A stretch of 64,000 bases of DNA from Micromonospora vinacea (GTDB taxonomy: Bacteria > Actinomycetota > Actinomycetes > Mycobacteriales > Micromonosporaceae): positions 4,278,001 to 4,342,000 of the forward strand of contig NZ_JADOTY010000001.1 in NCBI RefSeq assembly GCF_015751785.1, given 5' to 3'. The notes under the pieces are model-generated. The model was given only the letters and a program-made list of their open reading frames with translations, did not search any database and was not told the origin of the DNA. Positions within the stretch are counted from its first letter, which is position 1. Every line of letters starts with the position of its first letter. Made by a program: the position numbers and the translations under genes. Of the stretch, positions 41,793 to 50,813 are shown piece by piece.

Positions 41793-42410
41793 ATGGCGGA
41801 ACGGTTCGCGTCTGGCGACACAGTGGTACGCCGTGAGGTGCTGCGAGGCGAGGTCTGGTTCGGCTGCCCGACGATCTGCGTCGAGGATTCGCCCGACCTG
41901 CTCGCCCTCTACCTTCCACCGGGCGCCCAGTTCGGCTTCCCGGAGACCGGCGTCTTCCCGTGCGGGCGGCACCCGTGGGAGACCGCCGGGCACCGCTCCT
42001 GGTCCGGGCACGGCAAGCTGATGCTGCAACGCCCCGGTGAGGCACACTCGATCGACGTGTTCTGGACCGGGCCGGGGCGCGACTTCGCCGGCTGGTACTT
42101 CAACCTCCAGGACCCGGTGCGGCGTACGCCGATCGGGGTGGACACCCTGGACCACGAGCTGGACCTGTGGTGGGCCGCGGACGCCGACCGGTACGTCTGG
42201 AAAGACGTGGAGATGTTCGCCCAGCGCCTCGTCGAGGGGCGCTACCCGGGCATGGGGGACGCCATCCAGGCCGAGGGCGACCGGATCGCCGACCTGCTCG
42301 ACGGCGGTGAGCGCTGGTGGGACCGGGCGTGGGCCTCCTGGCAGCCCGACCCCGCCTGGACGGCGCCTCCGCTGCCCGCCGGTTGGGACCGGGTGCCACC
42401 CGCCCGCTGA
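41793..42410 (+). CDS. DUF402 protein
   Basis: 205 residues. Family features: GDTVVRREVLRGEVWFGCPTICVEDSPDLLALYLPPG at the start and the core DVFWTGPGRDFAGWYFNLQDPVRRT then GVDTLDHELDLWWAADADRYVWKD, which holds the acidic metal-binding residues of this family. Some DUF402 proteins are nucleoside di-/triphosphate phosphatases or RNase-related; the function here is unproved. ATG 41793 with AGGGGG upstream. Stands alone after the palindrome; convergent with the next gene. Confidence 0.85.
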   Translation: MAERFASGDTVVRREVLRGEVWFGCPTICVEDSPDLLALYLPPGAQFGFPETGVFPCGRHPWETAGHRSWSGHGKLMLQRPGEAHSIDVFWTGPGRDFAGWYFNLQDPVRRTPIGVDTLDHELDLWWAADADRYVWKDVEMFAQRLVEGRYPGMGDAIQAEGDRIADLLDGGERWWDRAWASWQPDPAWTAPPLPAGWDRVPPAR

Positions 42411-42422
42411 GCGACGCCGTCG

Positions 42423-43409
42423 TCAGTCGGCCGGCAGCGCGTTGACCAGGAACACCTGATCCGGGCCGCCGGTGCACGGCTCGACAAGCGCCACAGCCGA
42501 TACGTCGCTGTCGTCGCGCAGGCCGACGCACAGCTCGCTACGGTCGGGCCGGATGCGATACGCGTCGGGCGTCGAGCCGGTCGGTTCGAAGTGGAACACC
42601 TGCTTCGACCTGCTCGCGCTGCACTTGTCCTCGTCCCAGGGTTCGAGCAGGTTCCGGCCGGGATCCTCCTCGCGGACGGTAAGGCAGCCCTTCCCGAGCA
42701 CCGGGTGGACCCAGTGGATGAAGTACATTCCGTCGGCCACCGGTACCAGCGCGGTGTCCGGCGGGGTGGCCTCCGTGCAGGGCCGATGGACCGCTATCTC
42801 CTTGGTGTACTGGCCGGTGCGATCGCGGCCCTCGGTGAGGCAGAGGTGCGGGCTGCGGGCGGGGCGGATCTGGCTGCGCCCCGCGCTCGGCGAACGGGCA
42901 CCGCCACCCGCCGTTGCGGTCGGATCGGCGAGTTGCCCGGCCCTTTCCTGGGAGTCGTCGCGTCGCTCGATCCAGAAGCCCACGCCGAGCGTGGCCAGCA
43001 GGGCGGCGACGACGAGCAGTGCCAGCGGCGCGGGCCGCGCGAACCAGCGTGGGCGGGCCGGGCCGGCGCGCTCCGGAGTCGTGACTGCGTCAACCGGCGG
43101 TGGGTCAGCTGCCGGCGATGGCGGGGCGAACTGACCTGCCGCGAGGCGGTGCCGGGCCCGCAGCCACGTCTCCACCTGATCCTCCGCGCCGCAGGCCCTG
43201 ACGAACGCGGCCACCACCTCGGGTCGCGGCAGTGTGGACCGGCGCAGGATGTCGGCCGCCGTGCTCCGGGCCAGCACGTCACCCGCCGCCGCGGCACGCT
43301 GCTCCAGTTGCCGGTAGGTGAGCCCCGACCGGTCCTTGAGCTGGCGCAGCAAGTCGACGAACTCGGCCGGATTGGACGCGTCGTCCGGGCGTAGCTCCCC
43401 CGTGGTCAT
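42423..43409 (-). CDS. membrane-anchored helix-turn-helix protein with a lectin-like extracellular domain
   Basis: 328 residues. Cytoplasmic XRE-like helix-turn-helix at about 12-90 (RSGLTYRQLEQRAAAAGDVLAR, then STLPRPEVVAAFVRACG), a Pro-rich linker, one membrane helix at 127-147 (APLALLVVAALLATLGVGFWI), then an outside domain of about 160 residues with several Cys (LCLTEGRD, HRPCTEA, KGCLTV, DKCSAS, ELCVGL, EPCTGG) and a final PDQVFLV. The repeated Cys/QVF pattern suggests a ricin-type beta-trefoil, but I cannot confirm that. The protein could carry an outside signal directly to DNA. Divergent from a related protein at 43656. Confidence 0.82.
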   Translation of the reverse strand: MTTGELRPDDASNPAEFVDLLRQLKDRSGLTYRQLEQRAAAAGDVLARSTAADILRRSTLPRPEVVAAFVRACGAEDQVETWLRARHRLAAGQFAPPSPAADPPPVDAVTTPERAGPARPRWFARPAPLALLVVAALLATLGVGFWIERRDDSQERAGQLADPTATAGGGARSPSAGRSQIRPARSPHLCLTEGRDRTGQYTKEIAVHRPCTEATPPDTALVPVADGMYFIHWVHPVLGKGCLTVREEDPGRNLLEPWDEDKCSASRSKQVFHFEPTGSTPDAYRIRPDRSELCVGLRDDSDVSAVALVEPCTGGPDQVFLVNALPAD

Positions 43410-43460
43410 CGCCCGATTGTCCAGACACCGCGGACGCGTGGGCAAATCGGGTCCCGCCCA

Positions 43461-43515
43461 CTGTCCGAGATGGTCGGACAGGATCCGGACAGGCCGCCCT
43501 GAGCTGCCCGGACAG
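43461..43515. promoter_or_regulatory. GGACAG-rich operator between the divergent membrane regulators
   Basis: CTGTCCGA-GATGG-TCGGACAG at 43461-43481 is a perfect palindrome (8-base arms), followed by further CGGACAG half-sites near 43486-43492 and 43509-43515. Located in the 246-base space between the two divergent helix-turn-helix genes. Confidence 0.6.
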
Positions 43516-43655
43516 CGCGGCGCGGCCATCAGGGCATTGTCTTCGCCCACCGGCTTGCCTAGCGTCTTCTCTCGATGGCCGCGCCGCTGACCGGTGTTCG
43601 GCTGACGGGCCCGCGCCAGCGCCGGCTCGACCACACCAAGACACGGGGAGATTCG

Positions 43656-44684
43656 ATGGATGACGCTGTCCGGGATCCGGTGCCGCAGGTGGCCACGGCG
43701 GGGGAGTATGTGGCGTTGCTCCGGGAGGCGCGGCGGCGGTCCGGGCTGACCTACCGGGAGATCGCCCGGCGCGCCTCGGCGGCCGGACACTGGCTGCCGC
43801 CGAGCACCCTCGCGACGATGCTGGGGCGGACGACGCTGCCCCGGGAGCGCACCGTCGTCGCGTTGCTGGCGGCCTGCGGTACCCCGGCGGTCGATGTCGA
43901 CAGGTGGCTGGAGACACGGCGGGACATCGAGGCCCGCCTGAGCGAGCAGGGTCGACGGGAGGGCGGCCCGGCGCAGGTTCCGGCCGGCCCGTCCTCGACC
44001 GTTCCGGCGACCATCCGCCCGAGCGTCGGCTCGGTTCCGCCCCGACCCGAAGCGCCCTGGCCGGCCCGTCGCTGGCTTCGGCTGGCGCTGCTGGCGGTGT
44101 TCGGCGTCCTGACGGTCGGGGCGACCGGGGCGCTGCCACCTCCCGCCGCTCCCACTGTGGACAGCGCGTCGACCGGCGGCTGCCCGACGGTGCTGCGCCA
44201 GGGCATGTACGACCCCTGCGTGCTGAGCCTCCAGGAACATCTGGTGGCCGACGGACTCACAGTGCCTGTCGACGGCTGGTTCGGCCCGGACACCACCAGC
44301 CGGGTGATGGTGTTCCAGGCGTTCGGCGGTCTGCCGGTCAGTGGCACCGCGGACGCGCGGTTGTTCGACGAGTTGGCGGGCGATCGGAAGGTTCCCGTCA
44401 GCTGGCCGCAGGAGCGGATCCGTAAGCACCTGCGGCAGATGTTCCCGGAGGACCCGGCCGGGGCGGTGGAGGTGGCGCGCTGCCTGTCCGGGTTGGACCC
44501 GTACCGGGTGGAGGTCGTCGAGGACGGGTCGCGGCGCTGGGGGTTGTTCCAGTTCAGCGACGTGGAGGTGTCCCGCTTCGGGGTCGACCGCCGGACGGTG
44601 CTGGATCCGGCCTGGAACATCGGGACGGCCCGGGAGATCTGGTCCCGTACCGGCGACTTCGGCCACTGGAACTGCGCGACGTAG
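43656..44684 (+). CDS. membrane-anchored helix-turn-helix protein with peptidoglycan-binding and lysozyme-like domains
   Basis: 342 residues. Helix-turn-helix at about 15-92 (RSGLTYREIARRASAAGHWLP, STLATMLGRTTLPRERTVVALLAACG) clearly related to its divergent neighbour; membrane helix 141-160; peptidoglycan-binding domain 1 at about 176-240 (VLSLQEHLVADG, DGWFGPDTTSRVMVFQ); then a lysozyme-like domain 255-342 ending GHWNC. In active members the sequence is AxCESGxxP; here ARCLSGLDP has Leu277 at the catalytic Glu position, while WGLFQF is kept, so it may bind wall glycan without cutting it. ATG with GGGGAG upstream. A one-component wall sensor is my inference. Confidence 0.85.
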   Translation: MDDAVRDPVPQVATAGEYVALLREARRRSGLTYREIARRASAAGHWLPPSTLATMLGRTTLPRERTVVALLAACGTPAVDVDRWLETRRDIEARLSEQGRREGGPAQVPAGPSSTVPATIRPSVGSVPPRPEAPWPARRWLRLALLAVFGVLTVGATGALPPPAAPTVDSASTGGCPTVLRQGMYDPCVLSLQEHLVADGLTVPVDGWFGPDTTSRVMVFQAFGGLPVSGTADARLFDELAGDRKVPVSWPQERIRKHLRQMFPEDPAGAVEVARCLSGLDPYRVEVVEDGSRRWGLFQFSDVEVSRFGVDRRTVLDPAWNIGTAREIWSRTGDFGHWNCAT

Positions 44685-44695
44685 CGGTCACGCGT

Positions 44696-44735
44696 GATGC
44701 TCCCCGCCCGGTCCACGAACCGGACGGGGAGCATC
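44696..44735. terminator. bidirectional hairpin terminator
   Basis: GATGCTCCCCG at 44696-44706 with CGGGGAGCATC at 44725-44735, extended by CCGGT/ACCGG inside. Between convergent genes and starting 12 bases after the regulator stop. Confidence 0.85.
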
Positions 44736-44759
44736 CCCCCGTTACCCCCTAGTGGAGAT

Positions 44760-46550
44760 TCACTGTCGCAGGCGGTTGGCGAACACGTACGCGCCCACGG
44801 AGCGTCCGGTGGCGAGCCCGGCGTCAGCGTCGAACCGATAGTGCACGCCGAGGTAGATCCGGCTCAGCGCGTTCTCCTCGGCGGCATCGTCGAAGCCGGT
44901 CATGTGCCGGACCACGTTCACTGCGTGCGGATCGTCAGTGGTGGCGTCGAAGGCGATCGCGTCGGTGCCGAAGAACCTCTTCATCACAGCGGACCAGGCC
45001 CCCGCGAAGGTGGCGTGCCCGGAGATGTAGGCCGGGAAGGCCGGCGTGTACGGCACCCCCTCGCGGGTCTTCGACAGCGGCTGCCAACCGGGGCCCTCCG
45101 CCGCCTCGATGGCGCTCACCGGCCGCCACAGGTCGATGGGCGTCTGGTACTTGGCGTCCCAGGCGGCGATGGCGGCGTCGGCGAGGGCGAGGGCGACCAG
45201 CCCGAAGAGCCGGGCGTTGGCCAGGATGCCGAGCTGACGCTGCTCCGACACGATCCGGGTGTGCGCGAAGAGTTGACCCGGCGGCTTGTACGTGCCCCCC
45301 AGGTCGTTGGCCCAGAAGAACGCGATCTGCGTCTGCTCGGGGGTCCGCAGCGACGACGTCCGACCGCCGTAGTCGCGGACCTCCCGCACCTGGGCGTCGT
45401 ACTCCTCCTTGTCGAGCAGGTTGTCGTAATCGGTGGCGTCGGCCGGCAGGCCGGGCCGGAACTGCCGGCCCGAGGTGAGCGCGAATGGGGTGACCAGTCC
45501 CCAGTTCGGGCTGACCGCCGCCTTGCCGTTGGTCGGTCGCCACGACCCGGGTACGCCGTCCAGTTGGTACGGCGTGGTGTTGCCGGAGCCGTCGTTGGCG
45601 CGGGCCTGGAGGTTGGCGACGGCCGCGGCGGCGCCGACGGTGTCACCACGGGCGACCTCGGCGGTGTTCACCCCGGACGGCCGGAGGGCGACAGCGCCGG
45701 CGAGGGCCTGGGAGTAGGACTGGCCCTGGCCGCCGTACAGGGCGGTCAGCACGTCGTACGCGGCCCGGTCGATGGCCGCGTGCAGAGACGGCGCGACCAC
45801 GTTGTCCATGGTGCCCGGGTAGCTGACCGGCACGCGTACCCGGTAGGGGTTGCCGACCCCGGTGACCGAGACGGCGGCGTCGTGCATCGCCGCGTGCAGG
45901 ATGGCGGCCTCGCGGGACGAGGAGGTGGGTGGCAGATCCAGCGCCCTGTACGTGGACAGCAGGACACCGTTCCAGTACAGGATCGGATCGGTGGCGGGGT
46001 CCACGGCCAGCGGGGTGAGCGAGATGTTGTCCAACCGGACCGTCGAGGCGGCCTGGCCGCCGAAGTGGAACAGCAGCACGGCCTTCGGGTCCCCGAACGG
46101 GGACGTGAAGTCGAATGTGAACCGGCGCGTCGAGGATGTCAGCGCGACGCTCTGGTCGACGGCGGAGGTGAAGGGCGTGTCCGCCCGGGAGACCGAGACG
46201 CGCAGCGGACGGTTGACGTCGGCCGATGCGTCGAACTGCAACCGGTACGGCTGCGCGGCCGTCACACCGAACTCGAAGTGACCGACCAGGTCCTCCCAGA
46301 CGGGCTTGCCGACAGTCGCGCTGGTGCGCACGCGCAGTTGCCCGGCGTTGACAGTGGTGCTGGTCGAGGCGAGCCGGGTCCACCAGGGCTGGGTGCTGCC
46401 GTTGTCGAACGTGCCGTTGAGGATGAGGTCGCCCGGGGCGGCGGCGGCCGGCGCGGGGCGGACGACGGCGGTGAGGGTGCTGGCGAGGGCGACCGCGAGG
46501 ACCATGCTGAGCAGCCGGCGGAACCGCCGTGCGTTGATCGGTGGGGACAT
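44760..46550 (-). CDS. secreted vanadium-haloperoxidase-like phosphatase with N-terminal carbohydrate-binding domain
   Basis: 596 residues. Sec signal peptide (RRLLSMVLAVALASTLTAVV, cleavage near AAA-APG), a beta-sandwich of about 150 residues like CBM4/9 modules (GDLILNGTFDNGSTQPWWTR to TVRLDNISLTPL), then the PAP2/haloperoxidase fold with KYQTPIDLWRP (Lys/Arg), PAYISGHATFAGAW (Ser-Gly-His) and SRIYLGVHYRFDAD (Arg/His), the residues that hold vanadate or phosphate. It may oxidise halides or hydrolyse phosphate esters on a polysaccharide surface; sequence alone cannot decide. Faces the wall-sensor gene. Confidence 0.87.
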   Translation of the reverse strand: MSPPINARRFRRLLSMVLAVALASTLTAVVRPAPAAAAPGDLILNGTFDNGSTQPWWTRLASTSTTVNAGQLRVRTSATVGKPVWEDLVGHFEFGVTAAQPYRLQFDASADVNRPLRVSVSRADTPFTSAVDQSVALTSSTRRFTFDFTSPFGDPKAVLLFHFGGQAASTVRLDNISLTPLAVDPATDPILYWNGVLLSTYRALDLPPTSSSREAAILHAAMHDAAVSVTGVGNPYRVRVPVSYPGTMDNVVAPSLHAAIDRAAYDVLTALYGGQGQSYSQALAGAVALRPSGVNTAEVARGDTVGAAAAVANLQARANDGSGNTTPYQLDGVPGSWRPTNGKAAVSPNWGLVTPFALTSGRQFRPGLPADATDYDNLLDKEEYDAQVREVRDYGGRTSSLRTPEQTQIAFFWANDLGGTYKPPGQLFAHTRIVSEQRQLGILANARLFGLVALALADAAIAAWDAKYQTPIDLWRPVSAIEAAEGPGWQPLSKTREGVPYTPAFPAYISGHATFAGAWSAVMKRFFGTDAIAFDATTDDPHAVNVVRHMTGFDDAAEENALSRIYLGVHYRFDADAGLATGRSVGAYVFANRLRQ

Positions 46551-46729
46551 CGAGAGCCTTTCCGGTCCGGGAAACGGCGACGACCAGGTCGTTGCCGTGA
46601 GGATCGGCTCAACGTAGGAGTGTTCGCGCTGTTCACGGCCACCGAACAGTGCGCGGAACGGTGCCGCACGGCAGCGGGCGCCGGCATCCGATCAGGACAC
46701 CGGCGCCCGCGCGGGGCGAGCCCGTCGAC

Positions 46730-47791
46730 TCAGCCGATCGTCTCCCGCTCCCGCCAGGCGGTGCGCAGCGAGGTCCGGCCGTTGGTGCGCAGCAGCGACC
46801 CCTCGTACACCCGGGCTCCGGCGAGGAGGAACGCACCGGCGGCGAGCACCAGGATGACCAGTGAGACGATCGGCTCCCATCCGGCCGCGTCGCCGGTGAA
46901 CAGCCGCAGCGGCATGGCGGTGGGCGACGAGAACGGCACATAGGACAGCACCCGCATCGCTGTGGCGTTGTCGTTCAGGAAGATCACCGCGAAGAACGGC
47001 AGCATGACGGCGAGCTGCACCGGCGTCGACACGGCGGCGATGTCCTCCTGCCGGTTGGCCAGCGCGCCGGCCGCCGCCCACATGGCGGCGAGCAGCACGA
47101 AACCGATCAGGAAGAACGGCACGAACCAGCCGATCGCCGGGGCGAGCAGGGTGAGCAGACCCCCGCTGTCACCGAACTGCAGACCGAGCACCGAAACCAC
47201 CGCGATCAGGGCGATCTGCGCGAACGCCAGGATGGCCCCGGCCACCACCTTCCCGGCCAGCAGGGCCCGGACCGGCACGGCGGCGACCAGGATCTCCACG
47301 ATCCGGGTCTGCTTCTCCTCGATGACGCTCTGCGCGATCTGCACACCGAACGTCTGCGAGGTGAGGAAGAAGACGAACGCGAAGACGAACGGCACCAGGA
47401 ACGCCACCACCGGGTCGACAGCGTCCGGGTCGAGCAGGCGGACGGTCGGCTGGGTACTCAGGGCCTTCACCACGTCGTCGGGAGCGTCGTCCATGGCCAG
47501 GACGGCCGGTCCGGTGACCACCGCCGCGTCCACGTCGTCGTCGCGGACGGCCTGTTCGGCGGCCCGGTCGTCGGGGACGACCCGGACCTCCAGCCCGGCG
47601 GCGCGCAGTGGCGCGGCGAGGCTCTCGGTCACCGCCACAGTGGACGGCCCGCCGGAGAACAGCGGCGGCAGGATGGTGCCCGCCGCGGCGATCAGCAGGA
47701 AGAACAGCGTGCCGAACAGGAAGGTGCGGTCGCGGAGCTTGACCCGGATCTCGCGTTCGGCGACCAGCCGGGTGGCCTGGGTGACGTTCAC
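46730..47791 (-). CDS. ABC-2 type transporter permease
   Basis: 353 residues. An N-terminal helix after VAEREIRVKLRDRTFLFGTLFFLLIAAAG, a periplasm-facing soluble loop of about 120 residues, then five more membrane helices with the conserved QIAQSVIEEKQTRIVEILVAAV motif of NatB-like permeases. The GTG start overlaps the stop of the ATPase gene (GTGA). With the ATPase it should export a substrate (sodium, lipid or an antibiotic are possible in this family). The neighbouring two-component genes, codirectional, could control it. Confidence 0.88.
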   Translation of the reverse strand: MNVTQATRLVAEREIRVKLRDRTFLFGTLFFLLIAAAGTILPPLFSGGPSTVAVTESLAAPLRAAGLEVRVVPDDRAAEQAVRDDDVDAAVVTGPAVLAMDDAPDDVVKALSTQPTVRLLDPDAVDPVVAFLVPFVFAFVFFLTSQTFGVQIAQSVIEEKQTRIVEILVAAVPVRALLAGKVVAGAILAFAQIALIAVVSVLGLQFGDSGGLLTLLAPAIGWFVPFFLIGFVLLAAMWAAAGALANRQEDIAAVSTPVQLAVMLPFFAVIFLNDNATAMRVLSYVPFSSPTAMPLRLFTGDAAGWEPIVSLVILVLAAGAFLLAGARVYEGSLLRTNGRTSLRTAWRERETIG

Positions 47792-48681
47792 TGGGTGACC
47801 TCTCGGAAGATCTCGGTGAGCGAGGGGCTGACCGGGCGGAAGGCGCGGACCGGGCCGCGCGCGAGGGCCGCCCGCAGCACCGGCTGTTCGTCGGTGCCGG
47901 CCGGCAGGTCGAAGACCACGCGGGCGCCGTCCAGCTCGACCACTGTCACCCCGGGCTGGTCGCGTACCCAGCCGGCGTCGTGCTCCACCACCAGTTCGAA
48001 GCGGGGCACTGTGTACGAGTCGCGCAGCTGCTGCCGGCTGCCGGCGGCCCGGATCACACCGTCCCCGATGATCACCAGGTCGTCGCAGAGCCGCTCCACG
48101 ACGTCGAGCTGGTGACTGGAGAAGAGCACCGGAGCGCCGGCCGAGGCCCGTTCCCGCAGCACCGCCACGACGGTCTCCACGGCCAGCGGGTCGAGGCCGG
48201 AGAACGGTTCGTCGAGCACCAGCACCTCGGGGTCGTGCACCAGCGCGGCGGCGATCTGGGCGCGCTGCTGGTTGCCCAGCGACAGCGTCTCCAGCAGGTC
48301 GTCGCCGCGCTCGCCGAGCCCGACCCGGTCCAGTAGCGCGTCTGTGGAACGCCGGGCCGCGGCGGCGTCCAACCCGTGCAGCCGGCCCAGGTAGGCCACC
48401 TGCTCGCGGGTGGTCATCTTGGGGTAGAGGCCCCGTTCCTCCGGCATGTAGCCGAAACGCCGCCGGTCCTGCCGGGTCAGGGTGGCGCCGCCCCAGCTCA
48501 CCTCGCCGGCGTCGGGGGCGAGGACACCCAGGATGATCCGCATGGTGGTGGTCTTGCCGGCGCCGTTGGCGCCCACGAAACCGGTCATCCGGCCGGCGGT
48601 CACCTCGAAGGACACGTTCCTGAGCACCTGACGGTCGCCGAAGCTGCGGTCGACGCCGTCGAGGCGAAGCGTTCTGGTCAC
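47788..48681 (-). CDS. ABC transporter ATP-binding protein (NatA-like)
   Basis: 297 residues. Walker A GANGAGKTT near 38, Q-loop GYMPEERGLYP, signature LSLGNQQR (in place of LSGGQ), Walker B VLVLDEPFSGLDPLA, switch His in SSHQLD. The C-terminal 80 residues form the extra domain seen in NatA/CcmA-like exporters. GTG start 48681 with a leaderless -10 box 6 bases upstream. It pairs with the downstream permease. Confidence 0.93.
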   Translation of the reverse strand: MTRTLRLDGVDRSFGDRQVLRNVSFEVTAGRMTGFVGANGAGKTTTMRIILGVLAPDAGEVSWGGATLTRQDRRRFGYMPEERGLYPKMTTREQVAYLGRLHGLDAAAARRSTDALLDRVGLGERGDDLLETLSLGNQQRAQIAAALVHDPEVLVLDEPFSGLDPLAVETVVAVLRERASAGAPVLFSSHQLDVVERLCDDLVIIGDGVIRAAGSRQQLRDSYTVPRFELVVEHDAGWVRDQPGVTVVELDGARVVFDLPAGTDEQPVLRAALARGPVRAFRPVSPSLTEIFREVTQ

Positions 48682-48687
48682 GTACCC

Positions 48688-48693
48688 ACGCTA
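48688..48693 (-). promoter_or_regulatory. -10 box of the ABC exporter operon
   Basis: TAGCGT on the minus strand, 6 bases (GGGTAC) before the GTG at 48681; the spacing suggests a leaderless transcript. Confidence 0.5.
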
Positions 48694-48762
48694 GATCGGG
48701 TACGCCGCCGCGCCGTCCGCCCGACGGGTGAGCGGACGGGTCCACCTCGCGGCGGACGGCGG

Positions 48763-49479
48763 TCACCCGCCGGGCCGGACCACCCCGTTCTCGTACGCGA
48801 ACACCACGGCCTGCACCCGGTCGCGCAGGCCGAGTTTGGCCAGTACCCGACTCACGTGCGTCTTCACCGTCGCCTCGCCCAGGTGGATGGTCGCGGCGAT
48901 CTCCGCGTTGCTCGACCCGGCGGCGAGCAGCATCAGCACCTCCCGTTCGCGTGGGGTCAGCTCGGCCAGCGCGGCATCGGCGTCCGGGCCCCGGTGGGCG
49001 GTGCCCGTCGGGTCACCGGGCCGGGCGAACGTGGAGATCACCCGGCGGGTGATCTCCGGGGCGAGCAGGCCGTCGCCCCTGGCCAGCACCCGGATCGCCT
49101 CGATCAGCTCCTCCGGTGTGCCGTTCTTGAGCAGGAAGCCACTGGCCCCGGCCCGCAGCGCGGCGAACAGGTAGTCGTCGCGGTCGAAGGTGGTGAGGAT
49201 CAGCACCGCGGGCGCCCCGGGGCCGTCGGCGACGATCTGCCGGGTGGCCTCCAGGCCGTCCATCCCGGGCATCTCCACATCCATGAGTACGACGTCGGGT
49301 CGGGTGGCCCGGGTCATGGTGACGGCCCGTTCACCGTCGGCGGCCTCACCGACCACCTCGATGTCGTCCTCCACCTCCAGGATGACCCGGAAGCCGGTAC
49401 GGACGAGGTGCTGGTCGTCGGCGAGCAGCACCCGGACCGTCGGGCCGGTGTCGGGTGTGTGCCGGGTTGCCGCGCTCAT
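48763..49479 (-). CDS. NarL/LuxR-family response regulator
   Basis: 238 residues. Receiver: ADDQ acidic pair near 20, Asp in VVLMDVEMPGMDG near 67, Thr in LTTFDRDDY and Lys in LLKNGTPEE. C-terminal LuxR helix-turn-helix: LTPREREVLMLLAAGSSNAEIAATIHLGEATVKTHVSRVLAKLGL. The ATG overlaps the stop of the kinase gene (ATGA), so the two form a coupled pair. It ends 82 bases from the start of the ABC exporter gene on the same strand, a likely target. Confidence 0.93.
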   Translation of the reverse strand: MSAATRHTPDTGPTVRVLLADDQHLVRTGFRVILEVEDDIEVVGEAADGERAVTMTRATRPDVVLMDVEMPGMDGLEATRQIVADGPGAPAVLILTTFDRDDYLFAALRAGASGFLLKNGTPEELIEAIRVLARGDGLLAPEITRRVISTFARPGDPTGTAHRGPDADAALAELTPREREVLMLLAAGSSNAEIAATIHLGEATVKTHVSRVLAKLGLRDRVQAVVFAYENGVVRPGG

Positions 49480-50813
49480 GCCGAAGGCTCCGCGCCGGCC
49501 GCCGCCTGGTGCCTGTCGCTCGGCTCCCGCTGCGGGCCGACCGGGCGGTCCGCCGACGCCGCGAGCGGGAAGCGGGCGCGTACCCGCCAGCCGCCGCCGG
49601 CCCGGGGCCCGGCCTCCAGGTCACCGTCGTGCGCGGTGACCCGTTCGCGCATCCCGATCAGGCCCAACCCGACGGCGTTGGCCGGGCTGCCGCCCCGCCC
49701 GTCGTCGGTCACGTCGACCTCCACCTCCCGGGCCAGGTACCGGACCCGCACGTCGAGCAGGGCCGCCTCGGCGTGCTTCAGGGTGTTGGTCACCGCCTCC
49801 TGCGTCACCCGGTAGGCCGTCTGGGACACCGATTCGGGCAACGCGACCGGGTCGCCGTACACCCCGAGGGTTGCCGTCAGCCCGGCGGCCCGGGCCCGCT
49901 CGACAAGCTCGTCGATCCTTTCGACGCCGCCGGCCGTCGGCGGCGGGGCGTCGGTGCCGGCGGAGGTCCGCAGCACGCCGAGCATCCGACGCAGCTCGTC
50001 GACGGCGGTGCGGGCGCTCTGCTCGATGGCGGTCAGTGCCGTGCGGGCCTTGCCCGGGTCGCGGTCGAACACCCGGCGGCAGGCGGACGCCTGCACGCCC
50101 ATGACCGACACGTGGTGGGCGACCACGTCGTGCAGCTCCCGGGCGATCCGGACCCGTTCGCCGAGCACCGCCCGTTCCCGGGCCTCGGCCTGCGACCGGC
50201 GCAGGTCCTCGGCCTGGGCGCGCAGCTCGTGCTCGCGGCGCGCGGCCACCCACGCGGTCTCGCCGAAGAAGTACGCGAAACCGAAGACCAGCACGTTGAG
50301 CAGCACACCGTTGACCATCGCGGCGAGCACCGGGGGCACCGGCCCGACCGCGTCGGCGAAGGCGTCCGCCGGGATGTGGTCGATCATCACCGCGTAGTAG
50401 ATCCCGAGCCAGGCGAACATCGTGGCGATCACGCCGATCCGCAGCCGGCGGGACAGTTGGCGGTCCTGCCCCCAGGCGCCGACTGTGTAGAGGGCGCAGA
50501 ACAGGGCCCAGGAGGAGAACTGGCTCTCCGGGGCCGAGCGCGCCTGCGCGGCGATGAACGCCACCGCGACGACCACCAGGGTCGCTGTCGGCCAGCGTCG
50601 TCGCCAGATCAGCGGGAGGGTCACCGCGACGGTCCAGAACAGCTGCTCCGGCCCGGACGGCGGTGGGCCCAGCAGGAACGCGCCGGTGCTGCGGGCCAGG
50701 GTCAGACTGACCAACGCCAGCCCGGTCATTCCCAGGCCGATCCAGAGGTCGTTTCGGCGCTGCTCCGCCGTCGGGCCCGGCCGGCGCCATCCCTCTCGCG
50801 GTGCCACTGTCAT
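49476..50813 (-). CDS. NarL-type sensor histidine kinase
   Basis: 445 residues. Four to six hydrophobic helices in the first 200 residues make the membrane sensor (GLGMTGLALVSLTLA, ATLVVVAVAFIAAQ, NVLVFGFAYFF). The HisKA_3 phospho-accepting box is RIARELHDVVAHHVSVMGVQ, and the ATPase has TQEAVTNTLKHAEA (N-box), TDDGRGG (G1) and GLGLIGMRERV. It should phosphorylate the overlapping downstream regulator. ATG 50813 is the first good start. Such DesK/LiaS-like kinases often sense envelope or membrane stress. Confidence 0.92.
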   Translation of the reverse strand: MTVAPREGWRRPGPTAEQRRNDLWIGLGMTGLALVSLTLARSTGAFLLGPPPSGPEQLFWTVAVTLPLIWRRRWPTATLVVVAVAFIAAQARSAPESQFSSWALFCALYTVGAWGQDRQLSRRLRIGVIATMFAWLGIYYAVMIDHIPADAFADAVGPVPPVLAAMVNGVLLNVLVFGFAYFFGETAWVAARREHELRAQAEDLRRSQAEARERAVLGERVRIARELHDVVAHHVSVMGVQASACRRVFDRDPGKARTALTAIEQSARTAVDELRRMLGVLRTSAGTDAPPPTAGGVERIDELVERARAAGLTATLGVYGDPVALPESVSQTAYRVTQEAVTNTLKHAEAALLDVRVRYLAREVEVDVTDDGRGGSPANAVGLGLIGMRERVTAHDGDLEAGPRAGGGWRVRARFPLAASADRPVGPQREPSDRHQAAAGAEPSA

